A DNA stretch of 36,548 nucleotides from Acidobacteriota bacterium (GTDB taxonomy: Bacteria > Acidobacteriota > Terriglobia > Bryobacterales > Bryobacteraceae). Positions 16,333-26,024 of the stretch are shown here, one piece after another. How positions within the stretch are numbered: the first letter of the stretch is position 1; every line of letters begins with the position of its first letter. A program made the translations under genes and the position numbers. Where the stretch lies: contig VFZP01000010.1 in the NCBI GenBank assembly GCA_016871115.1, forward strand, positions 1 to 36,548. The letters run 5' to 3'. The notes below the pieces were generated by a model. That model was not told the origin of the DNA. It worked only from the letters and a program-made list of their open reading frames with translations, and did no database searches.

Positions 16333-19300
16333 ATGAAGCGGTTGCTTTCTCTCCTGACCCTGGCGAGTCTGGCCGGGGCCCAGACTCCCACAGCCACTTT
16401 GAGCGGCACGGTTACCGATGCCTCTGGCGGGGCGCTTCAAAAGGCCGAGGTAAAGCTGGAACAGCCCGCGACTGGCTTCCGCCGGCAGGCTATGACGGAT
16501 GTGGAGGGGACTTTCACGTTCCCCGCGCTTGCCCCCGGCGCGTACCGGGTGGAAATCAGCAAGGCGCAGTTTGCCGCGACGAAACTGGATGTGGAACTCA
16601 ATCTTCACGACGTACGCTCGGTGCGCGTGGCGCTCGCCGTGGCGGCTGCGCGGACCGAGTCGGTATCGGTCACCGAACGCGCGGCGAACGTGGTGCAGGA
16701 AAGCGCGGCGGTGGGCACGGTGGTGGACCGCCAATTTGTAGAGAATCTGCCGCTGAACGGGCGCACGTTCCAGAACCTGATCGCGTTGACGCCCGGCGTA
16801 GTGCAGACGCCCGCCACCGCGCGCAATCAGGGACAGTTCTCGGTGAACGGCCAGCGCACCGGATCGAACTCGCTGATGATTGACGGCGTGAGCGCGGCGT
16901 TCGGTATTTCGTCCGGGCCCGTGCTGGCGGCGTCTTCCGATGGTGTGCTGCCGGCGTTCACCGCCACCGGCGGCACCAGCGGCATGGTGCCCGTGGACGC
17001 GATGCAGGAGTTCACCGTGCAGACGTCGGGCTTTGCGCCGGAGTTCGGGCGGACGGCGGGCGGACAGATTTCGATCGTCACGCGGTCTGGCGCCAACCAA
17101 CTGCACGGGTCGATCTTCAACTACCTGCGCAACGACAAGATGGACGCCAGCGATTGGTTTGCCAACCGTGACCGGTTGCCGCGCGCCCCCGTGCGCCAGA
17201 ACGATTTTGGCGGCGTGATCGGCGGGCCGATCGTGCGCGACCGTACGTTCTTCTTTGCGACGTATGAAGGCTTGCGGCTGCGCCAGCCGCAGTTTGCCAC
17301 CGACGTGTATCCGGCGGCCGAGACGCGTTTGCGGGCCGCGCCGAATGTGCGGCCGATTCTGAATGCGTATCCGCTGCCCAACCGCGAGCCGATCGGCGGC
17401 GGCTTCGGACGCTTTGCAGCCAGCTACTCGAATCCGGCGACCCTCAATACCGCAACCGGACGCGTGGATCATGCACTCGGTTCGCGTGGCACCTTGTTTG
17501 CGCGCTTCAGCGAAGCGCCTTCGTCGATTCAACTGCGCGGACCGGTGGCCAATCAGTATGACCTCGCGCTGAACAATATCACCTTGAACGAAGCCAACAC
17601 GCGCGCGCTGACACTGGGTGCGACGCTGTCTTTATCGCCGCGTATCTCCACCGAAGCGCGTTTCAATTGGGGCTACAACGACGGGCTGTTTGACGTGAGG
17701 CTCGACGCGCTCGGGGGCGCCGCGCCACCGCCGGACTCCTTCTGGTTCCCGTCATTCACCAACCCCACGCTTGCCTCGGCCGGCATTCTGCCGGTGGGCA
17801 TCAAGGGCCTCGCCGTCGGCACCATCGCCAAAAACGCGCAGACGCAGCACAACGCCGCCATCCACACGGGTGTGCACAACGGCCGGCATCAATACAAGTT
17901 AGGGATCGATTGGCGGCGTCTGGCACCTGAGATCCGCGCGCCGCTCTATCAGCAGTTCGGCGTGTTCATCGGACTGGAAGGTCCCACGGGATTGCTGGGC
18001 GGCCGCGCGCCGGCGGGCGTGATCATCGGCGCCGAGGGGATGCGCCTGGCGCAGGCCGCGACGTCGGTCTACGTCCAGGACACCTTCCGCGCGACCAGCC
18101 GGCTCACGCTCACCTACGGCGTCCGCTGGGAGTACAATCCTCCGCCTTCTGGCTTGGACGGCCGCCCGCTCTACAGCGCCGTGGGCATCGACAATCCAGC
18201 CACGGCGCGGTTGAGCGAGCCCGGCACGCCGCTGTGGAAAACGCCGAAGGGCGCCTTTGCCCCGCGCCTCGGCGTGTCGTACCTGTTGCGCGCATCGGCC
18301 GGACGCGAGACCACGCTGCGCGGCGGCTGGGGTTTGTTCTACGATCTCCCGCTCGGCGGACAGCAGATTGCTTCGAGCAATCCGCCGTACCGCCGCGTGA
18401 AGCGGCCGCCGTTTGCGCCGTATCCGTATGCGGCCGACATCGCGGCAGTGCCGGCGGTGACGACGTCGGGCCGGTTCGACAACGTGAATGTCTTTGCGCC
18501 GGGCTTTGCGATGCCGTACTCGTCGCAGTTGCATCTCACCGTGGAGCAGGGGCTCGGTACCGGGCGCACGGCGTCGATGGGGGGTGTGGGCGCCCTCGGC
18601 CGCCGGCTGCTGCGCAAGGAACTCTACGGGCAGGCGGGCTACCAGTTCTTCAACACCGTGGCCGTCACGCGCGCCGATTCGACGTCGGATTATCACGCGA
18701 TGCAGATGCAGTTCGCCCAGCGCCTGCGGGCCGGGCTCCAGGCGCAGCTCGCCTACGCTTGGGCGCACTCGATCGATGCCAACTCCGACAACGTCGCGCT
18801 GCAGCTTCCCGCCACCGTCTCGGCGGTGAACATCAACCGCGGGCCGTCGGACTTCGACATCCGCCATCTGTTCAGCGGCGCGGTGACGTATGAATGGCGC
18901 GGCTGGGGCCTCGATTCGGTGTTCCGCGCGCATTCGGCATTTCCCATCGACGTATTCACGCGCGTGGCGACGGCGGTCGGCAGCTTCGATTTGCGGCCCA
19001 ACACCGTGCCGGGTCAGCCGCTCTATATCGAAAGCGATGGCCTGGCCGGGGGACGCCGCTTCAACCCGGCCGCCTTTACCGGCGCACAGACGCAGCAAAC
19101 CAACGGCAACCTCGGCCGAAACGTGCTGCGCGGCTTTCCGCTTGAACAAGTGGACATGGCGTTGCGCCGGCAGTTTGCCCTGGGCGAGCGGTTGAAGCTC
19201 CAGGCGCGTATTGAGTTCTTCAACGTGCTGAACCATCCCAGCTTCGGCGCGCCCGACGGGAACCTGGCCAACCGGCTATTCGGGTTGTCCACGCAGATGT

Positions 19301-19404
19301 ACGGGCGCGGCCTCGGGCAGGGCGGTTTGAACGGCGGGCAGAATCCGCTGTATTCGATTGGCGGTCCACGCTCGGGCCAACTCGCGCTAAAGTTGCTGTG
19401 GTGA
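16333..19404 (+). CDS. Oar-like TonB-dependent outer membrane receptor (2)
   Basis: A 1023-residue receptor from ATG 16333, starting MKRLLSLLTLASLAGAQTP (signal peptide). A carboxypeptidase-regulatory domain (ATLSGTVTDASGGALQKAEV) leads into the plug: LPLNGRTFQNLIALTPGV, FSVNGQRTGSNSLMIDG, FAPEFGRTAGGQISIVTRSG and LHGSIFNYLRNDKMDASDWF. The barrel ends LALKLLW with a terminal aromatic. No Shine-Dalgarno is visible; just upstream lies TACAAT (16311-16316) inside a tandem CAATTG repeat (16313-16324), so the leader may be very short. The stop codon overlaps the GTG start of the M1 peptidase, indicating translational coupling and hinting that the imported ligand is a peptide or peptide-like. The frame is intact. 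Confidence 0.92.
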   Translation: MKRLLSLLTLASLAGAQTPTATLSGTVTDASGGALQKAEVKLEQPATGFRRQAMTDVEGTFTFPALAPGAYRVEISKAQFAATKLDVELNLHDVRSVRVALAVAAARTESVSVTERAANVVQESAAVGTVVDRQFVENLPLNGRTFQNLIALTPGVVQTPATARNQGQFSVNGQRTGSNSLMIDGVSAAFGISSGPVLAASSDGVLPAFTATGGTSGMVPVDAMQEFTVQTSGFAPEFGRTAGGQISIVTRSGANQLHGSIFNYLRNDKMDASDWFANRDRLPRAPVRQNDFGGVIGGPIVRDRTFFFATYEGLRLRQPQFATDVYPAAETRLRAAPNVRPILNAYPLPNREPIGGGFGRFAASYSNPATLNTATGRVDHALGSRGTLFARFSEAPSSIQLRGPVANQYDLALNNITLNEANTRALTLGATLSLSPRISTEARFNWGYNDGLFDVRLDALGGAAPPPDSFWFPSFTNPTLASAGILPVGIKGLAVGTIAKNAQTQHNAAIHTGVHNGRHQYKLGIDWRRLAPEIRAPLYQQFGVFIGLEGPTGLLGGRAPAGVIIGAEGMRLAQAATSVYVQDTFRATSRLTLTYGVRWEYNPPPSGLDGRPLYSAVGIDNPATARLSEPGTPLWKTPKGAFAPRLGVSYLLRASAGRETTLRGGWGLFYDLPLGGQQIASSNPPYRRVKRPPFAPYPYAADIAAVPAVTTSGRFDNVNVFAPGFAMPYSSQLHLTVEQGLGTGRTASMGGVGALGRRLLRKELYGQAGYQFFNTVAVTRADSTSDYHAMQMQFAQRLRAGLQAQLAYAWAHSIDANSDNVALQLPATVSAVNINRGPSDFDIRHLFSGAVTYEWRGWGLDSVFRAHSAFPIDVFTRVATAVGSFDLRPNTVPGQPLYIESDGLAGGRRFNPAAFTGAQTQQTNGNLGRNVLRGFPLEQVDMALRRQFALGERLKLQARIEFFNVLNHPSFGAPDGNLANRLFGLSTQMYGRGLGQGGLNGGQNPLYSIGGPRSGQLALKLLW

Positions 19405-21278
19405 GCCGCCGCACACCGATTCTTGCAGCCGTTGCCTTCTTGTCCGTGGAGTCGTGTTCCGTGAATCAACCTGTGCCCGCGCCGCCCGCGCATCGCGTGG
19501 ATGTGCATAGCTACGCGCAGCCCCACCTCGTTTCGACGCGCCACATTGAGATGGATCTGACGGTGGATTTCGACCGCAAGGTCCTGCACGGCTGGGCCGA
19601 ACTCAGCGTGCTGCGGCGCGATGCCGCCGCGCCGCTGGTGGCCGACACGCGCGACCTGACGATCGATCGCGTGGAAACCGCCGCGGGGCCGAAAGGCAAG
19701 TTGAAGGTGGCCAATTACACGCTGGGCAAGGCCGATCCGATTCTCGGCGCGCCGCTCACGGTGCCGCTCGGCGAAGGCGTGGACCGCGTGCGGGTGCACT
19801 ACTCGACGTCGCCCGCGGCGAGCGCGCTGCAGTGGCTCGAACCTTCGCAAACGGCAGGGAAGAAGCGCCCGTATCTGTTCACACAGTCGCAGGCGATTCA
19901 CGCGCGCAGTTGGATTCCGCTCCAGGATTCGCCGGCCGTGCGCACTACCTTCCGCGCGCGCATCCGCACTCCGAAAGATCTGATTGCGCTGATGGCGTCG
20001 CGCCACGATTTCCGCCTCGCCAATCCCAAGGAAGAGCCGAACGGCGAATACACGTTCCGGATGCCGCACCGGATTCCGTCGTACCTGATTGCGCTCGCCG
20101 TGGGCGATCTCGGCTACCGGCAATTGGGGCATCGTACCGGGGTGTGGGCCGAGCCGAGCGAAGTGGAAGCCGCCGCGCGCGAGTTTGAAGATACCGAGCG
20201 GATGATTCAGGCGGCCGAGAAGTTGTACGGGCCGTACGCGTGGTTGAAGTATGAACTGCTGGTGCTGCCGCCCAGCTTTCCGTTCGGCGGCATGGAGAAT
20301 CCGCTGCTGACGTTTGCCACGCCTACGATCATTGCGGGCGACAAGAGCCTGGTGTCGCTGGTGGCGCATGAACTGGCGCACTCATGGTCCGGGAACCTCG
20401 TCACCAACGCCACGTGGCGCGACTTCTGGCTCAACGAAGGCTTCACGGTGTACGTGGAACGGCGCATTCAAGAGCAGGTGTACGGCGAGGCGCGCGCGAA
20501 GATGGAGGCCGTACTGGGGCGGCAGGAGCTCGAAGCGGAAATCGCCAAGCTCCCAGCGGCGGACCAACTCCTGTACATCGATCTCAAGGGCCGCGACCCG
20601 GACGACGGCGTGACGGCGATTGCGTACGAAAAAGGCGCGCTGTTTTTGCTGACGCTGGAGGAGGCTTTCGGGCGCGAACGCTTCGATCAGTTCCTGCTCG
20701 CCTACTTTTCAACGTTCGCCTTTCAGGGCATCACCACGCAGGACTTCCTCGCGTTTCTTCAACAGAACCTGCTGAAGAAAGACCCGGCCGCGGCAGCGAA
20801 GGTACCAGTTGAGGAGTGGCTCCACCAACCCGGCATTCCGGCGTCGGCGCCCAAGCCCGTTTCAGACGAGTTCACGCGCGTGGACGAAGCCGTCCACGCA
20901 TGGCCCGCCGTGCCGCCGGCCACCATCACCAAGACCTGGACCACGCACCACTGGCTGCACTTCCTGCGCGCGTTTCCCGCAGATCTAGGTGCGGCGAAGA
21001 TGGCCGGCCTGGACCGCGCGTTCAGCTTCACCAAGTCAAAGAACTCCGAGATCGCCGGACAGTGGCTGCTGATGGCCGCGCGCAATCGATATGAGCCGGC
21101 GGCGGCGCGCCTGGAGGCGTTCCTCATTGGAGTGGGCCGGCGCAAGTTTGTACGGCCCATTTACGAAGAACTCGTGAGGACGCCCGCGGGCCGGGTGCGC
21201 GCTGAAACGATCTTCGCCAAGGCCCGGCCCGGGTATCATCCGATCACGGTGGCCACTGTGACGCAGATTCTGAAATAA
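19401..21278 (+). CDS. M1 family metallopeptidase (leukotriene A4 hydrolase/aminopeptidase type), exported
   Basis: A 625-residue zinc aminopeptidase. GTG 19401 overlaps the receptor stop TGA (19402-19404); a GTG one codon earlier is the alternative. The leader ends FLSVESC, a possible though imperfect lipobox, so it may be a periplasmic lipoprotein. GGMEN (residues 296-300) is the exopeptidase motif. HELAH (323-327) plus Glu346 in NEGF, 19 residues after the second His, complete the HExxH-x18-E zinc site. The C-terminal ~180 residues resemble the helical domain of LTA4 hydrolases. Removal of N-terminal residues from peptides is inferred; the coupling with receptor 2 suggests joint use of peptide substrates. 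The frame is intact. Confidence 0.92.
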   Translation: MSRRTPILAAVAFLSVESCSVNQPVPAPPAHRVDVHSYAQPHLVSTRHIEMDLTVDFDRKVLHGWAELSVLRRDAAAPLVADTRDLTIDRVETAAGPKGKLKVANYTLGKADPILGAPLTVPLGEGVDRVRVHYSTSPAASALQWLEPSQTAGKKRPYLFTQSQAIHARSWIPLQDSPAVRTTFRARIRTPKDLIALMASRHDFRLANPKEEPNGEYTFRMPHRIPSYLIALAVGDLGYRQLGHRTGVWAEPSEVEAAAREFEDTERMIQAAEKLYGPYAWLKYELLVLPPSFPFGGMENPLLTFATPTIIAGDKSLVSLVAHELAHSWSGNLVTNATWRDFWLNEGFTVYVERRIQEQVYGEARAKMEAVLGRQELEAEIAKLPAADQLLYIDLKGRDPDDGVTAIAYEKGALFLLTLEEAFGRERFDQFLLAYFSTFAFQGITTQDFLAFLQQNLLKKDPAAAAKVPVEEWLHQPGIPASAPKPVSDEFTRVDEAVHAWPAVPPATITKTWTTHHWLHFLRAFPADLGAAKMAGLDRAFSFTKSKNSEIAGQWLLMAARNRYEPAAARLEAFLIGVGRRKFVRPIYEELVRTPAGRVRAETIFAKARPGYHPITVATVTQILK

Positions 21279-21352
21279 CTACGTTGGTTCCGGCCCCTCT
21301 CTAAGGCGTTTTCACAACGGCGTTGCCGCGCAGGTTGACCCGATAGATAAAC

Positions 21353-22312
21353 GTGAGCACCGCCACCGCCCTGCCCAGTAAGCCGCGCAAGCCACGTTTC
21401 AGCAAGAAGGAAATCGCCTTCATGACGGTCCCGCTACTGTTTATCGGCTCGTTGTGGATTTACCCGGAGCCGATATTCCTGGTGGCGTACACGGCGGGCA
21501 GCGACGGCGAGCGCCCGCTGCCACAGAGCCTCAAGGTCAAGCAGGTGATTGACGAACTCAATCGCACGTCGCTCGCCATCGGGCCGCGCAGCGCGATTCT
21601 GGCCCAGGAACCGAACGGCGGATTGTGGAAGTGGCAGACGCCGGACGGGGTCTTCTGGGCGCCGCCGGAAACGAGCGTGCCGTTTCTGCTGTCTGAACAA
21701 GCCACGCGCGTGTATGGCGACGGCGAGCGGCGCGTGCGGCAAGGCGATGTGGTGCTGGATCGCGGCGCCAATATCGGGACGTTTACGCATGAGGCGTTGC
21801 AGGCCGGCGCCAAGCTGGTGGTGGCGATTGAGCCGAGCGAGCGGAACGTAGAGGCGCTGCGCCGCACCTTCGCCAAACAGATTGAAGAAGGCCGCGTGAT
21901 TGTGTATCCCAAAGGCGTGTGGCATCGCGAGGAGGAGTTGAAGTTCTACGACTACGACAACTCCGCGCTGGACTCGGCGATTCTCGAGGAGCGTCCGGAA
22001 GAAGGTCGCAAGCCCAATAAAGTGCGCGTGCCGGTGCAGGCCATTGACAACATCATGGCGGAACTGAAACTGGAGCGCGTGGAGTTTATCAAGATGGACG
22101 TGGAAGGCGCCGAGCACAAGGCGATGGAAGGCGCGCAGGCAACGCTGGCGAAGTTCCATCCGCGCATGTCGGTGGCCATGGAGAATCTGCCGGACGACCA
22201 GTACGTGGTGTCGCCGATCGTGAAGAAGGCCTGGCCGCAGTACCGGGTGGAATGCGGGCGTTGTTCGCTGAGCGCCTCGGGCCGGACCCAGCAGGACGTG
22301 ATGTACTTCTAA
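21353..22312 (+). CDS. FkbM family methyltransferase with N-terminal membrane anchor
   Basis: A 319-residue protein from GTG 21353. Residues about 22-45 form one hydrophobic segment (FMTVPLLFIGSLWIYPEPIF) after a basic N-terminus, suggesting an inner-membrane anchor. The catalytic domain has the SAM-binding GDVVLDRGANIGTFTHEAL (the usual DVGANIG reads DRGANIG), AIEPSERN, and EFIKMDVEGAEHKAMEGAQ, the FkbM signature. Members O-methylate sugars or polyketides; the substrate here is unknown. The gene stands between the M1 peptidase (74 nt upstream) and the convergent serine hydrolase (67 nt downstream). The frame is intact. Confidence 0.85.
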   Translation: MSTATALPSKPRKPRFSKKEIAFMTVPLLFIGSLWIYPEPIFLVAYTAGSDGERPLPQSLKVKQVIDELNRTSLAIGPRSAILAQEPNGGLWKWQTPDGVFWAPPETSVPFLLSEQATRVYGDGERRVRQGDVVLDRGANIGTFTHEALQAGAKLVVAIEPSERNVEALRRTFAKQIEEGRVIVYPKGVWHREEELKFYDYDNSALDSAILEERPEEGRKPNKVRVPVQAIDNIMAELKLERVEFIKMDVEGAEHKAMEGAQATLAKFHPRMSVAMENLPDDQYVVSPIVKKAWPQYRVECGRCSLSASGRTQQDVMYF

Positions 22313-22379
22313 TTAGCGGCGTCGCGCTCTATCAGCATACTCACGGGCCGAAGACGTGCTCCGGATACCGGCGTGCCAG

Positions 22380-23639
22380 CTAGTCAACGATTGCCTGCGT
22401 CACGGCGTTCTGAAACTCAGGCCGCAGGTTCAGGTGCGCATAGGGCATGAGTTGAATCATCAGAATCCCTACCATTTTTTCCGCGGGGTCCACCCAGAAG
22501 TACGTGCCGTACGCACCGCCCCAGCCATATTCGCCTACTGAACCCAGCGTGGCGGACTGGCCGATTTCGCGGCGCACGCGGAAGCCGAGGCCAAAGCCGT
22601 AGTTGCGGTACGTATCCTGCCACAACGTGAGCGGACCGATCTGATTGGCGGTCATCGCTTCGATGGTTTTGCGGCTCACCAGACGCGTGCCGTCGAGTTC
22701 GCCGCCGCCGATCAGCATCTGGCAAAAGCGCATGTAGTCTTCGGCCGTACCCGCAAGGCCGCCGCCGCCCGAGAAGAAGCGGCCGGTGCGGGATGCGGGT
22801 CCGGGCGCGGTAAGTTTTTCGAGGACTGCGCCACCACCGTCTTTGGGCTTGTAGGCGGTGACGAGGCGCGGCAGCCGGTCGTCGGGCAGATAGAAGTGCA
22901 TGTCGCGCATCGCGAGCGGTTCGAAAATGCGGCGGCGGAAGAACTCGTCGAGACTCTGGCCGGAGACCACTTCCACGAAGCGGCCCAGCACGTCAGTAGC
23001 AAGCCCGTACTCCCAATGGCCGCCGGGATGAAAGTTCAGCGGCAGCGCGGCAAGGCGCTTGATGTAGCCGGCCAACGGGTCCTCGGGTTTGCGCGTGGCG
23101 TTGAGCTGCTTCAGCAGATCCACGGCGGGACCGGCGGTGCCGCTGGCGATGCCGGCTGTGTGCGAAAGCAGATGGCGAATCGTGATGGGGCGCGCGGCGG
23201 GCTCCAGCCGGAAGCCGCCAGCGGCGCGCTCGTTGGGTGCGTTGGCTACGGCCACCTTCATGTCTTTGAACTCGGGCAGGAACTTCGCGATCGGGTCATC
23301 CAGCAGGAAGCGGCCCTCCTCATGCAGCATCATCACGGCGAGGCTGGTGACGGGCTTCGTCATCGAGGCGAGACGGAAGATCGCGTCGGTGCGGAGCGGC
23401 GCTTTGGTCTCAAGGTCGGAGACGCCCTGCGCTTCAAAGTGCACCACCTTGCCATGGCGCGCCACCATGCTGACGGCGCCGGCGATTTCACCGCGATCGA
23501 CATAGCGCTGCAAGAGTGCGCGGACGCGCCTTAGGCGTTCCGAAGAAACGCCCACTTGATCGGGCGCGGCTTTGGGGAGCGGCGCGGCGGCGGCTAGCAG
23601 TGAGGAAAGAAGGAAGAGCGGCAAGGCCCGGAAAGACAT
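22380..23639 (-). CDS. Serine hydrolase, class C beta-lactamase/esterase fold, exported
   Basis: A 419-residue protein from ATG 23639 with signal peptide (FRALPLFLLSSLLAAAAP). The nucleophile motif is S-M-T-K (Ser92, Lys95) in FRLASMTKPVTSL. The second motif region reads WEYGLATDVLGR, and the third WGGAYGTYFWVDP near the C-terminus replaces the KTG-like strand. These fit the esterase/D-aminopeptidase branch better than true AmpC beta-lactamases. It is the last gene of the GntR-led operon, 15 nt after the MFS transporter, so a role in releasing an esterified or amide-linked substrate for that pathway is plausible but unproven. The frame is intact. Confidence 0.88.
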   Translation of the reverse strand: MSFRALPLFLLSSLLAAAAPLPKAAPDQVGVSSERLRRVRALLQRYVDRGEIAGAVSMVARHGKVVHFEAQGVSDLETKAPLRTDAIFRLASMTKPVTSLAVMMLHEEGRFLLDDPIAKFLPEFKDMKVAVANAPNERAAGGFRLEPAARPITIRHLLSHTAGIASGTAGPAVDLLKQLNATRKPEDPLAGYIKRLAALPLNFHPGGHWEYGLATDVLGRFVEVVSGQSLDEFFRRRIFEPLAMRDMHFYLPDDRLPRLVTAYKPKDGGGAVLEKLTAPGPASRTGRFFSGGGGLAGTAEDYMRFCQMLIGGGELDGTRLVSRKTIEAMTANQIGPLTLWQDTYRNYGFGLGFRVRREIGQSATLGSVGEYGWGGAYGTYFWVDPAEKMVGILMIQLMPYAHLNLRPEFQNAVTQAIVD

Positions 23640-23654
23640 GGGCTCCAGGTTATC

Positions 23655-24893
23655 TCAGGCTTGCTTCGGCTGCCCGCGCCGCACCAGCACCAGCACGATC
23701 GTCATGGCGACGGGGTGGAGCACGCCCATCACCCAGAAGACGCCGCCGTAGCCGAACGCATCCACCACGCGACCGACGAACGGCATGAAGATGAGGCCGG
23801 CGAGTCCGCTGCCAAGCCCAACGACTCCCGCCGCCGAGCCGACGATCTGCGTGGGAAAGATGTCATTGGTCATCGTCATCAGGTTTGTCTTCCACGCCAT
23901 GTGCGCAAAGGCCACGACGCAGATACAGGCCATGGCCTGCCCCGCGGGCAGGTAGTTGACGACGATGCCGATGGGCATCGCGAGCGCCATCGGAATCATC
24001 GCGCGACAGCGGGCTGACACCGGCGAATGCCCAGCCGCGACGAAGTAGCCCGAAAGCCAGCCGCCGAACAGTGAGCCGAGGTCCGCGGCGAGGTACGGCA
24101 TCCAGGCGAACAGCCCGATCTCGACGAGCGAGAAGTGGCGCACGTCGCTGAGATATTTTGGGAGCCAGAAGAGGTAGAACCACCAGACCGGGTCGGCGAA
24201 GATACGCGAAACGAGCAGGCCCCAGACCTCGGGCATCCGGAATAGCGTCGAGTAGGAGACGCGTTCGGCGGAGGCTTTGTGGAAGCGGCCCGCGGTGATG
24301 TAGTCGCGCTCTGCGGCGGAGATGTGCGGGTGCTGTCCGGGCAGGTGGTACATCACCAGCCACGCGGCAAGCCACACAAAGCCCAGCGCCCCGGTGATCA
24401 AGAACGCAAAGCGCCGGCCATAGCGCAGCGTGATCCAGGCGATCAGCGGCGGAGAGATGATAGCGCCGGTGGCCGCGGCAGCGTTGACAAGGCCGTTCGC
24501 AAAACCGCGCTCCTTCGCGGGGAACCACTCGGAGATGGCTTTCTCGGCGGCCATGAAGTTTCCAGACTCCCCTGCCCCGAGCAGAAACCGGAACGTACTG
24601 AGGCCGAACGCCGTGCGCGCAAAGGCGTGCAGCGCATTCGCCGCGGACCACCACGCCATGAAGACCGCCAGCGCTTTGCGCGTGCCCCAGCGGTCACACA
24701 GCCAGCCCGAGACGATGTACATGAACGTGTAGGGAAACAGGAACGCGGTGAGGATGTCGGCGTACTCCGTGTTGCTGATGCCGAGTTCCTTGGTGAGGAC
24801 GGGCGCGACGACGCTGAGGGTCTGGCGATCGGTGTAGTTGATCACCGTCGCAAGAAACAGCAGTGCGGCAATGCCCCAGCGCCAGCGCGACAT
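23655..24893 (-). CDS. MFS transporter, anion:cation symporter (ACS) type, hexuronate-transporter-like
   Basis: A 412-residue, 12-helix transporter beginning MSRWRWGIAALLFLATVINY followed by TDRQTLSVV, a hallmark of the ACS family (ExuT, GudP, DgoT). Further features are SGWLCDRWGTRKAL (loop 2-3), GAGESGNFMAAEKAISEWFP and GGWLSGYFVAAG. These carriers move organic anions such as hexuronates, aldarates or galactonate with protons. The start codon directly abuts the stop of the enolase-superfamily gene, so the two are surely co-transcribed. The context of DHDPS-family aldolase, acid-sugar dehydratase-like enzyme and GntR regulator agrees with a sugar-acid substrate. The frame is intact. Confidence 0.9.
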   Translation of the reverse strand: MSRWRWGIAALLFLATVINYTDRQTLSVVAPVLTKELGISNTEYADILTAFLFPYTFMYIVSGWLCDRWGTRKALAVFMAWWSAANALHAFARTAFGLSTFRFLLGAGESGNFMAAEKAISEWFPAKERGFANGLVNAAAATGAIISPPLIAWITLRYGRRFAFLITGALGFVWLAAWLVMYHLPGQHPHISAAERDYITAGRFHKASAERVSYSTLFRMPEVWGLLVSRIFADPVWWFYLFWLPKYLSDVRHFSLVEIGLFAWMPYLAADLGSLFGGWLSGYFVAAGHSPVSARCRAMIPMALAMPIGIVVNYLPAGQAMACICVVAFAHMAWKTNLMTMTNDIFPTQIVGSAAGVVGLGSGLAGLIFMPFVGRVVDAFGYGGVFWVMGVLHPVAMTIVLVLVRRGQPKQA

Positions 24894-26024
24894 TTACGGC
24901 GTCTCCGTGAGTGCGATGCCGAGGCCCGCGCCGGACGGGACCACGTAGCTCGTACCGTGCAAAGCGATCGGCTCACGCAGGAAGCGGTTGGCGGCAGTGA
25001 GCACCTGGGGATTGTACTCGGCGAGGCGGCAGCTGTCGACCGCGGCGGCAAAGTGCAGCGCGGCGGCCACCTGCGGACCGAAGGCGATGGAGATGTGCGG
25101 GACTACCGGCGCATTGTACTGCGCGGCGAGCGCGGCGAGACGCAGTCCTTCGGTGATGCCCGTGCGGCCGAGGTCCGGCTGAAACACGCCCACTGCGCCT
25201 TCGCGGAAGAACGGCGTCATCTCAAAGCGCGTGCGGTAGCTTTCGCCGATGGCGATGGGCGTGCGGACCGCGCGAGCGAGCGCGCCGTGGGCCACGGCGT
25301 CTTCGGGCGCGAGCGGCGCTTCGAACCAGAGCGCACCGCGCGCGTCGAGTTCGCGGCCGAACGCGGCGGCCGAATCAGGCGTGTGACGCCACAGAGCGTC
25401 CACCGCCACCTTGGCGCCCGCAGCCTGCACTGCGTCGACGTGCTCGAGGAAAGCGGCGGGCTCGGGTGTATCGAAGAACGTCTTCACCGTGTCGAAGCCC
25501 TGCGCGTCCGTCTGACCAGGCGGCATGCCGCTGAGGTAGGCGGGAATTTCTGGTTTCGGAGCAGCGTGAATGAGCCGCGCGACGGGGAACCCCGCGGCTT
25601 GCCCGGCAATGTCCCACAGCGCGATGTCGATCGCGGAGATCGCATCGAGCATGAAGCCGCCGGTTTGCCCCCGCACACCCATGGCCGAGTACATGCGGTC
25701 CCACAGCGCGGCGATGAGCGCGGGCGTGGGGTCACTGAAGTCTTCGCCCGTAAGTGCAGGACCGAGCAGGCGGTCGATGATGGTGCAGGCTACTTGCGGC
25801 GCGAGCGGCGCCTGTGCTTCGCCCCAACCGGTGAGGCCTGCGTCGGTTTCAATGCGCACGAGCGCGGTCTCGAAGTTGGGCGAGTAGAGGCACGGGAACA
25901 CGGCGGACCAGTGATAGACGCCCGCCGCCGCGCCGGCCTGCGTGGGCGAACCGGCCATGCCGCGGGCCGCCTTCATGTCGGGCGGCAAGCAGACCGGCGA
26001 GCCAACGATGCGTGTGATTTTCAT
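24894..26024 (-). CDS. Enolase-superfamily (mandelate racemase-type) enzyme, probably acid-sugar dehydratase or cycloisomerase
   Basis: A 376-residue cytoplasmic enzyme. The N-terminal cap (MKITRIVGSPVCLPP; LVRIETDAGLTGWGEAQAP) and barrel are typical. Metal ligands are Asp209 (KVAVDALWRHT), Glu235 (LWFEAPLAPED) and Glu261 (PIAIGESYRTRFE), with His310 in VPHISIAFGPQ. A clear KxK on the second barrel strand is not seen (the region reads FDTVKTFFD), which points to chemistry using the His side, as in galactarate/galactonate-type dehydratases. ATG 26024 overlaps the aldolase stop (TGA 26021-26023) by four bases. The exact substrate is not assignable. The frame is intact. Confidence 0.87.
   Translation of the reverse strand: MKITRIVGSPVCLPPDMKAARGMAGSPTQAGAAAGVYHWSAVFPCLYSPNFETALVRIETDAGLTGWGEAQAPLAPQVACTIIDRLLGPALTGEDFSDPTPALIAALWDRMYSAMGVRGQTGGFMLDAISAIDIALWDIAGQAAGFPVARLIHAAPKPEIPAYLSGMPPGQTDAQGFDTVKTFFDTPEPAAFLEHVDAVQAAGAKVAVDALWRHTPDSAAAFGRELDARGALWFEAPLAPEDAVAHGALARAVRTPIAIGESYRTRFEMTPFFREGAVGVFQPDLGRTGITEGLRLAALAAQYNAPVVPHISIAFGPQVAAALHFAAAVDSCRLAEYNPQVLTAANRFLREPIALHGTSYVVPSGAGLGIALTETP

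Noticed and set aside
16117-17532. N-terminal extension of TonB receptor 1 by 472 codons
   Set aside because: The extension is antisense to receptor 2, while ATG 16116 has a ribosome binding site and starts a signal peptide.
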